DNA of 64,000 nt, taken from positions 1,302,001 to 1,366,000 of the forward strand of contig CAMPDV010000019.1 in NCBI GenBank assembly GCA_946699065.1. The letters are read 5' to 3'. This document shows, piece by piece, positions 9,817 to 22,504 of the stretch (positions are counted from its first letter, which is position 1; each line of letters opens with the position of its first letter). A model generated the notes under the pieces. It worked only from the letters and a program-made list of their open reading frames with translations. It did no database searches and was not told the origin of the DNA. A program made the position numbers and the translations under genes. This DNA comes from Loxodes magnus (lineage: Eukaryota > Ciliophora > Karyorelictea > Loxodida > Loxodidae).

Positions 9817-12800
9817 GAAATCATATTCATCCAAAAAGACAAAATAATAGCAGGTATTTGGTTGAAATTTCTGAGAAAGTAAGCTTTTAGCACTCTAGTT
9901 TATTATTTTATTCTATTATTACTGTCACATAATAGATTTAAATTATCAAATTACATTTATTGCCCTTATTAAGTGACTTCTCTAATCTTTCTTTAAGCAA
10001 TAAGACTCTTATTCATTAAATCATCAATAGAGCTTCATTTTCTACTGTTTTCTCAACTAGTATCGTTAAATGTTTTTTTCAGAAAAAAAAGTATAATAGA
10101 TACTGGATAAAGGCATAATCACAGTAACAAATGCAAAGATGATAGCATTTAATAGTGAAATAACAAATATTGAATCAAGTAAAAGAGTAAAAACATCATA
10201 TATTTTTGACAGTTCTAAGTTTGGAAGCTACTAATTGAATATTTAAGTTTCTTGAAAGTTTCAAAAGCGCATGATACATTTTTCGGACATCAATGGAATC
10301 TAATTAAATATTTTTTTAAAGGTATAAATAGTTTTAGCTGTCCTTAATTAAATATGATATTTCTTCCTACAAGTACAGCATTACTATAGTTAGTTATCTA
10401 TGGTCATTTAGGATTTGTTTTAGTTATTTCAAAGCCTTTCCTCGAATGAAGGAAATACCATATAATGAATAATTTTTCTGCTTTCTTATTCCATTCATTT
10501 GTTGAAATATTTGGTACTTGAAGTTTAGAAAAATGGCTTGAGCAATTCTTTGATATTTTCTAATAAAAGTATAATATATTATAAGGTAGATTTTCCATTT
10601 TAGCAAGGAAAACGGAGTACTATAGACTGTATTCGAATGAAGGCACTTGAAATGTAAAAATTGCAAAAGAAACAAAAAATCATAACAATAACTAGATCAA
10701 AATAACCTAAAGAGTAAATAAATGCCTTATATAAAATACTAAAAAATACTAAGATAATAATTATAGGATTAAATCCACTTTTTACATTATGATATAATTA
10801 TGGAAATATATTCACGAATAATGCTTTATAACAAAATAAATAATAGAACTTACAAGTAATGCTGCATTTATAATTGGGGATTCTTTTTATTTATCAAATA
10901 CAAATCTAACTATTACACTAAAGTTATTTTTCGCTACTAAAAGTCTAAAAGGAAATTTAAATAATAGAGTGAATAGAAAAAGATAATAAAGAGAGGTAAT
11001 TTAATTAAAATTCTAATATAGCACAAAGAGTTAAACTATCACAAAGATAATTAGAATTAATCATAAAATCTCTTTACTCAAACTTTAATAAATTTTATTT
11101 TCGATAGATTCAAAGTGATTGATATATTCTATTTCCTTAGATAAAAGAATCATAAGTCATTATTTAAAACTAATACTACTAAAAAGTAAAATGGATAAAA
11201 TGAATTTGCGTTTATTTTATTTATCTTCTTATTTTGTTATAGAAAACCCATTAGAATATATATCTGATATTTCTCAAGCTTTAATAATTTATTAGTTCCA
11301 TGTCTAATTTTAAGGTTAATATATCTAAGATTTATGCTAGAGCTTTAAAATGACTGGTAAAATAAATGAGTGCTAGTGATAGAGCTAGCAATAGAAAATT
11401 ATGATTATATTACTTTCAAATTTTGAGTAGATTACTTCGTCACTAATTTAGTTAGAAATTAAAAATTATAAGAAATAATTTATCTGTCTTTGGTATATTT
11501 CAAATCTAGTTTTTTTCATCATAACTATAAATAACTTTCTTGTGATTAACCAAGGTTCTTTTAGATAAATTTGAAGTAAATCTAACTTAATGTGATTGTT
11601 CAAGGGATTTACAATCCTTTGAGTATTGTAACAAATTCAATTTTAAGCTAAATATCAACATCTCCATACAAAATATTTTGCATGATAAGTTTTTTATTAA
11701 AATTCATAGAAAAATAGTAAAATTTAAAAGAGAAAACTCTCAAATTTAAAGGCATTTAGTCATGTATTTTATTTAAATATGTTATAGTTTTCACATCTTA
11801 TGCTGGAATATCTCTCATTAAGAACCAAGGGAAAATACTTCTTCATTATATCACCTCCCATTAATTAATTTTTAGTAATTTAATAAATCTAAAATAAAAT
11901 AGCTAGAAATCTTAATTCATTTCCTTTTATCTTTATTTATGAAATCTCAAATTAGTCACCTTCTTAAATATGCGAACTTGGCCATAAGATACTATAAGTG
12001 TATGAAATATGCCAGTTTCTTTTAAACATATATAGATAGATTCTAAGATATTGCTGCTATTGAAAGAAACTATCTTTGCATTCTTCATTGTTTGAAATAA
12101 TCAAAATGAAAATCTGTTGATAAATAGAATTTAACTAGTTAGTATGTATTTTGTCCCTAATGTGATAGATTTAACTAGCAATAAAATGTTATTAAAAGGG
12201 TATTAATTAAGCATCGAAGCATTTTTCTCTTTTAAGAAGTAACTCAAATTGAAGATAATTATTTTCTACAAAAAGTTTCTTTCGAAGTAGATAAAAATGC
12301 TATATTCTATTAATTAAGTCTTTTTACATTTTATTTAATTATAAGTTTTTCATCAAAGTTTAAATAGCTAAGAGGAAATAATCTAGTTTACTCTTAAAGC
12401 TTCATTTGTGAAATATTTTAAGTTTATACACTTCATTTTAATGAAATTTTAAAGCTATTAATAACCAGAATTAGATAATACTAAATAGTCTATTTATTTT
12501 ATAATTTCTATAAATGTAAATGATCAGTGATAATTCTTTAATTATCTTCATTGCTAAATTTACTTTATAATGAAACTTGATCATAAAAGAAAGGTTTAAA
12601 TAAAGTTTGGTTTACTTCATTTTTATATTGAATAATATCTAATAAAGTCTATTGGCTAAGCTTTTTCTCTATTATCTTATAAATTAAGGTATTAAGAAAA
12701 TGACTGATTTGTATTTAAGCAAAGCATAAGGTAAACTTATTAAGCTGATATCTTTTGAGTAAAATTAGTAATATAAGGGTTTTATAATGCTAATGAGTAA

Positions 12801-12833
12801 GTGCCATTTGCAAAAATGGAATTGAATATAATA
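9817..12833. other. Intergenic with one paralogous patch
   Basis: 10420-11100 is a diverged copy of 35270-36700 that lacks element A; the uninterrupted insertion site lies at about 10870-10900. 12400-12830 parallels 24950-25390 upstream of the next fusion gene. Elsewhere I see A+T-rich sequence and no convincing gene. Confidence 0.5.
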
Positions 12834-12932
12834 AGATATATAGAAATATGTTATAATGCATATCAGAATAATTCTGTTAAAGTCTATTTCAATCATTTAT
12901 TATATTACTATTTTCTTTAAATGCTTCCATCT
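12834..12932 (+). promoter_or_regulatory. Conserved upstream block
   Basis: Same block as at 39031-39119 (ATATAGAAATATGTT, AAAGTCTATTT, TTTAAATGC words), here ending 16 bp before the start codon of the 12949 gene. Confidence 0.35.
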
Positions 12933-12948
12933 TTTTATCTTAATAATT

Positions 12949-14673
12949 ATGACGCCCAATCCAGCAAAACGTTTCGATATAAAGAGTGCAGAAGACATTC
13001 AGAATATAAATGACTATTCTTTAAATGTTAAAGATCATTAAGGAACTTGAAGAAAAATATAAACTTCTTAGGTCAGCTAAATTTGCATTGTCACTGCATT
13101 AGGGAATAATTATGTACACGCTGGCTTTATTGCAAAAAATCAGTGGAATGTAGATGGAATAATTTATAACTACATGCTGATTCACTGCTTGCCTTAGAGT
13201 AGTTAGTTATGCTTTTCAATTCTCTTTTATTAAGATAAGAATGAATATATTAGTTATTTTTAAGAAGTTTTGGGAGTTGGATAAGCTTGGTAGTCATAGT
13301 ATAAGGTATGCAGATGCTCACTGAAAGTTTTATCTTAATTAGCAGAGTTTTTTAATGGCAATAGTTTCGAAATATTAACTGTTTAAAAACTTCAGAATAA
13401 AGAAGCTATTTAAAGTTAAACTTTAAACTGTTAATAATTTATCTTAAATGTTGCTAAGTTAATTGAATATCCTTTTAATAGTTAAGAATGAATGCAAGAT
13501 GTTTAAGTGAAGTGAACAAATTTAGTTTAAAATAGTAAGCAACAAAAAAATTAACAAGAAGGAGAAATCCAAAACAGATACTAAAATAATTTAGGTAAAA
13601 AATCTGTTTAAAGTACTTCTTTAACAAAAACGTAGCAAAATCTATAAAATTCTAATAGGTACTCTACTAACATTCCGTTTAGTTAGTCTACTTAAGTGCT
13701 AAACCATGACTAAAGCAATTCTTAACAGATTGAAAAGACTAATATTTTTTAATCTTAAAAAAAATAAACTAATTATAAATAATACCTTGCTTTGATTGGA
13801 GATTCAACTATTGATAACATTGTGTGGGTCAAATAAGCTGAGTATTCTATTCCCTAACTAGTTAGAAATGCATTACCTTAACTTTAAGTCATCAATTATG
13901 CAGCAAGCGGATTCACAAGCCAAGATACTATAAAAGGAAAAAATCCAAGTATTTCTAAAGTGTCTCGAAGAAATTAAGGGGATCCTTTTCCAAACTAATC
14001 CTTATTCTAACCACTGATTGAACTTTAAAAATTGCAAAATGTTAAGTATATTTTATTAAGCATAGGTGGAAGTGATATTCGAGAAATTCTAGGATAAATG
14101 CATCTTTTGCCTGAAAGACTGAGATAATTCAAGTAGAATTATACCTAAATTTTAAACTAATGCTATAAGAAAACTCCTTATCTAATTGTGATGTTATAGT
14201 ATCGTCCAAGCTTTTACGATGATTAACACTATAGTGTGTACAGTGCGATGGAATAAATTTCTTTAGTTGGAAATAGTATTGATAAAATAAACTATTTGAT
14301 AGAAAGTGCTTACAGTGAGTTTTTCGAAGAGTTCAGAAGAAAGAAAGTAGCAATAATAGATTTATCGAATTCCTTTGATATTTTCGATCGAGATTTGTAT
14401 ATCTAACAAATTGAACCGAGTTATAAAGGAGGTTAAGTAATAGCTAGGTTAGTTGAATATGTAGTGAAAAATCACGATTTTAGAAAATCGAGAATTTACA
14501 GTCTTTCCTATATAAATGAGGATATTTACGTAAAAGAAAATAAAGTTAGCTACAAGTGAAGAATAGAAAATTTTAACAAGAATTTTGCAATGATGGGGAA
14601 AAACCAAAAATAAATAGAGAAAAATACTAACCAGTCTGAGTAGATCGAAAATGTACAGCAAAGAAATGAGTGA
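12949..14673 (+). CDS. LRAT-like / SGNH fusion protein
   Basis: 574 aa from ATG 12949 to TGA 14671-14673, intact. Residues 1-170 form the N-domain with His57, His79 and Asn160-Cys161 followed by Gln-Gln-Phe-Ile. Residues ~190-278 are a Gln/Asn/Ser-rich linker. Residues ~280-530 form the SGNH-type domain: block I Gly-Asp-Ser-Thr-Ile-Asp (Ser285 region), a Gly in Ala-Ser-Gly-Phe (block II) and Gly-Gly-Ser-Asp in block III, where Asn is replaced by Ser. At block V the canonical Asp-X-X-His-Pro is replaced by Gln-Ile-Glu-Pro-Ser-Tyr, so the catalytic His is not where expected. TGA codons in frame encode Trp (e.g. in Gly-Thr-Trp-Arg near residue 34). Family assignments are motif-based; activity is doubtful. 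Confidence 0.8.
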
Positions 14674-15529
14674 CTGGCAATAAACTAAAAGAATTTTTCT
14701 GATTTATACTTAAAAATTAAATTTATTAAATTTCAAATTTTTGCTGTTTTTATTTTATAATTTGCTTATTATGAACTTTATATTTTCAGAATTTGCATTC
14801 TAAATTCCTAATTTTAAAAATAATAAATTTAAAAAGCATTGACTAATATTTCTTACTTTTAAACAGTTATAAAATATTGTGTTGATAATCTTTTATTCAG
14901 TTTTCAAATTTCTCTCTATTCATTTTATTTCTACTTCTCAATATTTCCTTCTATGACAAAAGTAAAAAATCTGTATATTTTTAGTGAAAAATATCGGATA
15001 TTGACAAAGAAGATATTGCCATGCATGAATTTTAATTTCTTTTCTAGAAAGAAAGAAAGAAAGTAAAAACTTTTTATCTTTAAGTTCTTTATAACAGCAA
15101 CTGCTTTCCTCAATATTACGTATTACGATTGAATCATATAAAACTTTATTAGCTCAAATAAACTCGAGTACTAAGATATTTAGTAGATATTTTGTCCGTG
15201 GTTTTAAATTTTGAGTCTTATTTAAAAGGATTCTATCTTTCAATCAAGTAATATTATATTTAATCTGGTATAAATAATTTTCAGAATATTCTTATTATAA
15301 GATATCTAAACTTGATTAAAGAAAGAAAAATGTGAGAGGAATAATGACAGTGATAGGAATTATTATATAGTATAACTATTAAAATAATAGAAAAATAATT
15401 ATAGAAATTAAAAGAAAAAAGTTTAAATAAGGCTAGAACAATATTAAGTTTATGTAAGCTGAAAAGACAGCTAAAATAAGGTCATGAAATAATTAAAGAT
15501 TAGCTGGAACTTTTCAATAAATAAATATG
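14674..15529. other. 3' flank of fusion gene
   Basis: A+T-rich sequence paralogous to 5566-6367 and 27229-28010. A short GAAA repeat lies at 15046-15062. No gene recognised. Confidence 0.45.
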
Positions 15530-15913
15530 ATTATAGAACGCGTAGTACCTCGTTAGCGAGTAATTCTTTCCATATTGATATTTAATATTAAAAAAAGTGT
15601 TCTCATACTTCCTGTTGTCATTCTTCTCGTCCAATGAGTCATGTCAGCTTCTCCAAATGTCAATCTGCTTATTAAAAATTATTCTTGAGGCATGAGCCAA
15701 ATGCTCCAATCTTCAAGAATAAGATCTAAATAAGAGTTAGCATAAAAGTAATTGCCAGGCCCGTCAGTCAAACATTCATACTGCTAGCAAGAACCATCGG
15801 GCAATTTAAGCTTGTCAACCCTTCCTTGTGGTGGCATCTAATGCGAGATTACTCACAATGCAGTATAAACTGCACCAGATTACCTATTAAATCTCCAAAC
15901 CGCGGCCGTTATC
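15530..15913 (-). mobile_element. Unclassified interspersed element C, copy 1
   Basis: 384-bp G+C-richer island, repeated at 28256-28653 (plus) and 49739-50136 (minus). Minus strand ends in GCGTTCTATAAT in all copies, preceded by a short stem-loop (CTCG/CGAG here). One frame reads through most of the element with protein-like, partly conserved sequence (Gly-Arg-Val-Asp-Lys-Leu; Glu-Asp-Trp-Ser-Ile-Trp-Leu), but I do not recognise it and there is no clear start. Its orientation and position relative to the neighbouring SGNH gene differ from copy 2, so it moved rather than being duplicated passively. Confidence 0.55.
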
Positions 15914-16734
15914 CATACTTTTATTAGTATTAATGAATAAGCATTTCATATTTATAGAAAGAAACTAAATAATAATGTGCTTTATTAAGATAATATCAAC
16001 TTATTTTTTATATTAAAAGTTACTTTATATCTCCATTTATGTCTATCCAAATACTTCAATATTAACATTATTAGCTTTCCATTTAGCATGTATATAACAC
16101 AAGAGCTAATGAAAATAGATTAACTTTTATAAAATATTACAAACTAGTTTTGATTGCTAAGGGCAAGGAATTATATAAAATAGTTGCATTTAATATTTAA
16201 TCTAACTTTATTCGCTTCTCCAAGATCAATTTACAGAATGTTACTCACAAAGCATATCTTGAATCATTATTTTAAAGATAAAATCATACAATTAAAACAT
16301 TTTAAAAGCTTTACTATGATAAGATTATGCTATATCTCTCTTTAGCATTTAGCTGAATCTAAATCTGTAAATTATTAATTATGTAAGTTATTTAGAATGG
16401 CAGGATATATTTCTTATGTTATATACATATTAAAATGAGGAAAATTGCATTCTTAAGAAAAAAATATAGTTATAGTGAGTCAATTGACTATCTATTTTAA
16501 CAATTATATTAGAAAGAAATAAAATTGAGAAGTATAGTAAAGCAATCATTTTAAGCTTTACCATCAAGAGAAAATACTTGCTACCAACATAAATATTCAA
16601 TCCACATCACTTAAATACCACCAAAAATAATCTTACTCATCAGTCAAGAGTTCTAACAAATTATAAATCCTGTGTAATTAACATATTCAAAAATAATAAG
16701 TTTAATGTTAGGAAAACTAAACAAATCATCAATA
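15914..16734. other. Intergenic, paralogous to 28.0-28.9 kb
   Basis: Holds the uninterrupted counterpart of the element C insertion site of copy 2 (about 16165-16200) and sequence resembling 7343-7650 and 28660-28850. The end (16680-16734) matches the linker region just before the SGNH domain at 26280-26340. Confidence 0.45.
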
Positions 16735-17605
16735 GTAACTAGTTTTATTAGAGACTCAACTATTGATAACATCGTTGGGTCAAATAGCTGGCTATTCTAT
16801 TCCCTCAATTATTAGAGATACATTACATTTACTCTAAGTTATCAATTACGCTGCAGATGGATTCACAAGTACAGATGTTATAAATGGAAATATTCCTAGC
16901 ATTTCTAAAATGCCCGAAAAAATTAAGGAAATTCTCTTTCTAACCATTGAAAGAGCTTCAAAAATGGTAAAATGTTAATTGTATACTACAAAGTATAGAT
17001 GTGAATGATATTCAAGAAAATAAAAGAAGAGAGTATCTTTTAAATTAAAGATTGACGTAGTTGAAGAATAACTATATCTAAATTTAAAACTAATGCTATA
17101 AGAAAACTACTAATTTGATTGTGATGCTATAGAATTTACCAAATTTTACAACAACTAATAATATGGTGGATATTAAACGATGGGTAAATTCCTTTAGGTG
17201 GGAATGACATTTATAAAATAAAAAATTTGATAGAAAAATTTTACAGTGAGCTTTTCGAAGAATTTAGAAAAAGGAAAGTTGCGATAGTAGATTTACCTAA
17301 TCCCTTTGATATTTTCAATCGAGATTTATATATTTAAGCAGATTGAACCAAGTTAAAAAGGAAGTTAAATAATAGCAAGGTTAATCGAATGCGTAGTGAA
17401 TTATAATGATTTTAGTAGATCATGAATCTACAGTCTTTCCAATATAGGTGAAGATATTCAAGTAAAAGAAAATGTAATAAATTTAAACTGAAGAATAGAA
17501 AATTTTAATAAAAATGTGATGGAGAACTAAAAGCAATAATAAACAGAGAAAAATTTAAATTCGGCAACATTGATTAAAGACGTACGAAAGATGCAAAGAA
17601 ATGGA
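16735..17605 (+). pseudogene. Decayed SGNH domain
   Basis: Recognisable from block I to the C-terminal tail but broken. The Gly of the Gly-Asp-Ser motif is Arg (AGA), a base is missing soon after (Ile-Val-Trp becomes a frameshift), the mid-domain has several deletions, and block III is degraded. Block V reads Glu-Pro-Ser-Gln-Lys-Gly-Ser. No N-domain precedes it; only the end of the linker is present. Confidence 0.75.
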
Positions 17606-18299
17606 TAGACCGGATATAAAGTTAAAGGATTTTATTGATGAAATGTTCTTAAAATTTAGTTTTTCAGCTTTAAAATATCTTATTATTTTTAATTATATAT
17701 GAAAGAGTTATAGATTAGTGTATATATGATATAAGAATTATTATTATTACTTACTAACATTTAGTATACCTTTATTATGCTCTCTAAAGATAATTTACAG
17801 AATAATCCTCACAAAATATATTCTTGAATCATATTAAAGCAAATCATGTACACTAAAACTTTTACCAAATTATAAACTTTACATTTTACAATTATACAGA
17901 TTATAATCGCTATCAGATATCCATTAATTCCTTTTTTCAGAAAAACCTTTGAAGAAAAGAAGTTGCATAAATGATAGAATGATAGATGAAATCTTAATGA
18001 TATCATAATAAGCCCTATTGCTTGAATCAAGGATTGAAAATAAGACAATTAAAATGAATATTAATTATAGTGTGATAGTTTAAGACTCTATTATGAGACA
18101 GTAACAAGAAAAACCAACTATAAACATTTCTCTAATTTAAAGTCTTAGTATCTATTCAGTTATAAATAAATCTCATAAAATTACAACAGTATGAGAATCA
18201 AAGCAAAATAATTTAACTAAAATAAATGTTAGCATAAGGATTTACTAAAAGTTTATACCATTAAACCAAATCAATCCAGCTCACCTTAATCTATTTCAG
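17606..18299. other. Intergenic
   Basis: A+T-rich. A patch at 17770-17830 resembles 16225-16265 and 28700-28745 (Tyr-rich flank of other blocks). No gene seen. Confidence 0.4.
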
Positions 18300-18520
18300 C
18301 ATACTAGTATGAGCAAATTAATCATATTTTCAAAAATTTTAATGAAAACAGCCTATACATAATTGTTTCCTATTTCAGTGGTTATGCAAATTATGCTGAC
18401 TTAAGAATTTTAGATTTTTCTTAATCTTACTTAATAATCTTTAATAGTTGAAGAAAAATAACTTATGCTTTGAATGTATTTTGCACTGTTGATGACGAAA
18501 CGCAACGCTTGGAGTTTGAT
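18300..18520 (-). pseudogene. Remnant of fusion-gene N-terminus
   Basis: Counterpart of 750-926 with many substitutions and gaps. The position of the start codon is GAT instead of CAT on the plus strand (18518-18520), so the ATG is lost. The upstream block is still recognisable to about 18610. The rest of the gene is missing. Confidence 0.6.
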
Positions 18521-19432
18521 ATTTAATGAAGATAGAAGTATTTAAAGAAAATGATGATATAATTAATGATAAAAATAGACTTTATCAGATTTATATGGAT
18601 TACATCATAATTCTATATATCTGTTTATATTAAATTCTTATAACTTTCATTTCTATTAAATACTTTTACTCATTTACATTATAATCCCTTTTATTTACAA
18701 ATTATAGATATATCAGTACAAATAAGCTTTTGCATTATGTTATTATTAGTCTGCAATTAAGAAACTAATAGAGGAAAAAATTAGCTAGTAGCATAGAGTT
18801 TAGGGTAAATAGATTTTATTAGATATTACTTAATATAAACAGTAAATAACCTAAACTCCTTTTAAGCCTTTTTATGATCAAACTTGTTATAAAGTAAATT
18901 TAGTATGTGAAATTCAATCAGAAGCATCACTGATTATTTAAGATTATAGAAGTTATAAAATAAATAAACTAGTAAATATCATCTAATTCAAGCTTTAAAA
19001 GTTGCCAAAATAAAGAATATTAAATTAAAGCATTTCACTACTTAAGCTTGAGTAAACTAACTTATTTTAACTTATTTCAACTGAAAAATTCTAAAAGTAT
19101 TAAACATTTCTATTACCTAACACTCTCAGTAAATTAATTTACTCTTTTCATTCTATCAATCTAATAATCAAGCTAAGTAAAAACTTTTAGCAATTATGTT
19201 CCCTTGGATTAAGCATGTTATAATGTAAAAAGATTTAGAACATAATTTTTTAGCATTAATGATTCTTATTAGTTTAATAGAACTAAATATAGCTTACAAA
19301 ACAGTATATCGTATATCATTTATTATGATTTATCCATCTAACTTTATTTTATATTAAGCAAATTCTCTTATCAAAGTTAAATTTATAACATATTTTTCTA
19401 TAAAGCTACGCATCAATCAGTCATTATAAAAA
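18521..19432. other. Intergenic, paralogous to 930-2180
   Basis: Shared upstream region between a minus-strand fusion gene remnant and the plus-strand N-domain-only gene, in the same order as at the window start but shorter. No other gene seen. Confidence 0.5.
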
Positions 19433-20083
19433 ATGGAAAAAGCATTCCCATATTTCCAAATCCAGGGTTAAGAAGATATTAGAAACGGATCTATTCTTTC
19501 TTTAGAGGCTAAGGATTATTATGGAAATTGAAGATCAATTAGAGGAACTTCTGCCACCAAAATTAGACTAGCTGCAGCAATGGGAACTTACATAGGTCAC
19601 TTCGGTTTAATTTTACAAAATTAATGGTTTGTAGATGATGAAGAATATTCTTATATGTTAGCTCACTGTGCATCAAAAGATAATAAAGCAGTTATTAGAG
19701 TTCACTTCTTCAATCGTGAGGTTTAATGCCATGATGAACTTAAGCGTTATGTGATAAGCTCAGATATTTTCTAAACAGAGTATTAATCAAATTATTCTTC
19801 AATGTCAGTTTGCTCTGGAATTGCAAAAAGTATTTGTGGATAACCTTTCAATTGCCAGCCTTATAAATCCATGTCTATGATAAAAGCATCATTAGAATCT
19901 CATACAAATTGCATAAAATTTGTCAAAAAAGCAACCGAAATGATTAACTATGATATTCCCTAGAAGTGAATGACCGAAATGACAAATAAATTCTAAAGCA
20001 TAATAGAAAAAAATAGTGGAAACAACGACTGGGACTACACGGCAGATTTATTATAGAAGCTTTATTTGAATGGTACAAAATGA
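19433..20083 (+). CDS. N-domain-only (LRAT-like) protein, copy 2
   Basis: 216 aa, ATG 19433 to TGA 20081-20083, colinear with the 2184 gene without any gap. Both His and the Asn-Cys motif are kept, as are the in-frame TGA (Trp) codons at the same two positions. Many differences between the copies are at third codon positions, which suggests that both have been under protein-level constraint for much of their divergence. After the TGA the two sequences quickly stop matching in the coding frame. Function inferred only from the motif layout. Confidence 0.75.
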
Positions 20084-20689
20084 ACTTTTAATAGTACTTC
20101 AATTTTTAAATGTCCAAATTATTAAAAATAATTTTATTTCAAAAAGCAAAAACTTTTAGCAACATTTTTTAAAAGTTTTAAAGATAAAAAATTAAGGTAT
20201 ATTTAATGGCTATTATATTCTATACTCTATACTCTTTATAACTTTTAAGCTTTATAAAATGTTACCTAATAAAAGAGTTTTATTTTTCATAGTGTTAATA
20301 ACTATTATTCTACAAAGAAAGTTATATAAAATGTATTTCTGATTTTCATCGTTTATTCTAAAGGTAATTGCTATTTAGATCTTTGCTTTATATATTCAGC
20401 ATTGAAAAGCAGAATAGCTAAGGTTTTTAATATATTTTAGAATGATTAATTTTATTAAAGCCAAGCATATATAAAGATTCTAATTGAAAGTATCTATAGA
20501 GCAAAGAAATAGCTTCAACTACCATTTAGTATTTATCTTTTAACTCTTCCTTACATTTAAAATTTTTTCTAAATACTGAATCAATCTTTATACTGACTTA
20601 TTGCTTTTATATGATTGGTTAAGTTTCAATCTTGAAATTAAGTTATAACTAATTAATTTTATTTTTCTTTAAAATTAGAAAACTTCGCA
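20084..20689. other. Intergenic
   Basis: The first ~540 bp parallel 2835-3300 and, at 20470-20560, also 54940-55030. No gene seen. Confidence 0.4.
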
Positions 20690-21550
20690 AGGAGTATGTA
20701 TTGCTGAATATGTTCAGTCAAAAACTGTTTAGTTTCCTTTATTAATTATTGCATATTTCATCTTGCTTTCGATAATAAATTTAAATCATCTACTCATTCC
20801 TCTACAAGGATAGTCTTTTGTCTAAATTCATATGATTATATTCTATTTAACCATTTTTATTTTCTAAATAAGAAATAAAATATCATAATACAATTGAGCT
20901 AATACTATCCATATAAACTCCATTGATATTAAAGTTACTTTTAAATTTTTCCATCTTTAAGAATTGGTGAATTTAAACCTCTGTATAAAGATTTAAAAGC
21001 AATTATGATTCACAATAGTAATTTATCTTTTCTAAGTTATTCAAATGGTAGTCTTCTTTCTATGGAATCCATATTTTATCGACATAAATCAAAGTTGCTA
21101 TTAACTTGATATTTCTTTTTGTTTGTTTGCGAAGACATCAATGATTTATTAGATCATCCAAATTTTCAATGTTATTTACTTATTTCCTAAATCCATCCAA
21201 CTTGAATTAATTAATTCCTTTAATTATAATGCTATAAAATCTTTTCATTAGAACTTGAGAATTGTATTAATAAGTGAAATTGGATATCTATTATTCAATA
21301 ATATTTACTTTCTTTTTTAAAAGTTGGAATTATGATTAAAGGTTACAGTTCATCAGTAATTCTTCCAATTCTATTTGCAAAGGAATGAAGAATCATGCCT
21401 AGAACTGGTCCTTCATATTCCAATAATTCTATTTTGATACTATCGGAACCAGACGCTTTATCATTTGGAATTTCTTTTATAATGTCTTAAATTTATTTTA
21501 GGTAAAAGATTCAAGATTTTAAAGATATGGAGTTAAAAGCCATTAATTTC
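20690..21550 (-). pseudogene. Non-LTR retrotransposon reverse transcriptase fragment
   Basis: Minus strand carries the ordered RT blocks of LINE-type elements. Near 21500-21380 is an Asn-Asp-Lys-Ala-Ser-Gly-Ser-Asp motif (usual form Lys-Ala-Pro-Gly-Pro-Asp) followed by Leu-Leu-Glu. Then comes Ile-Ile-Pro-Thr-Phe-Lys-Lys-Glu (usual Ile-Pro-Ile-Phe-Lys-Lys-Gly) near 21340. A degraded Asp-Ser-Ile-Glu-Arg-Arg-Leu block lies near 21060, and Trp-Val-Asp-Asp-Leu-Asn-Leu-Leu (the Tyr-Ala-Asp-Asp box) near 20790. Frameshifts separate some blocks. Endonuclease and both ends are not recognised. A possible source of the machinery that moved elements A and B, but this copy is dead. Confidence 0.7.
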
Positions 21551-22504
21551 TTAATTATATAAAATGGAACCTAAGAAACAATTACTTTAAATCAATCTCC
21601 TAACTAACTATAAGGTACCTTTATTCAGATTTTTCCATTATTGGCTGAGAACAAAAACCTATAGGATGAAATGCAGCAACTAATTTTGCAAATAAACAGC
21701 CAATATAATAAATTAACTAACTCTAAAATGGTAATGAAATAAATGAGCTTTAAAGCTTCAACATATCTGTTTAATTAATAAATTAAAAGAAAAAAAAGTA
21801 AAATATAAGAAATTAATCTGAACTAAGTAATCACTAACATTTTACGATTAAATCCATGCATGATCCAATAGAGACTGAGCAATCAAACTTAAATATAAAT
21901 CAAACATAAAAACTAGACAATTAATAATATAATAAAAAGAATAAAATTATATGCTGATACTGTTTAAGTCTAGAATACAATAAAAAACTGTAGGAATTAA
22001 AAAAATAGAAAAGAACCAATTTAAAAAGTTTTAAATATCTAACAAAGATTTATTGTACATCTGAAGTTGACTTATATAGGAAAAACAATTGATGGAAACT
22101 AATTACTTAATCTGATCCACTCTTTTTCTTTTTTAGTAGTTATCATGAATTAAACAAAACTTATTTGATATATTGATATTTTTAAGAGCCTTCTTTCAGA
22201 CCAGGGCATAAATTAAAATTCATTTTTATCCAGAAATTTAACATTAATGTATTTTTTCATGCATGCTATTCTAGTCAAAAAATTATTTTAAAGTGTAGAG
22301 ATATCTTCAGAAAATATATCATCAATAGTCTCTAGTCAATGCTAATGTTAACCATTTGACTGTTAATCTATCTTTTTTCGAGTTCTTAATAAAGTACAAA
22401 GTATCTATTTGAGACAATTGCTTAGATATTAATTCTTCTTTAAATAGATATTATAAAGTTTCGTAGCTATTGTGAATTAACAATGTAATTTTTATGTTAG
22501 TCAG
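21551..22504. other. Unassigned sequence
   Basis: A plus-strand stretch at about 21560-21900 reads as a polar, Gln/Asn/Lys-rich coiled-coil-like peptide with few TGA codons, but without a recognisable family or a clear start. With only TGA as stop, open frames are weak evidence in this DNA. No confident gene. Confidence 0.25.

Noticed and set aside
15046-15062. GAAA tandem repeat
   Set aside because: Too short to be more than a simple-sequence repeat; no CRISPR-like repeat-spacer pattern exists in the window.
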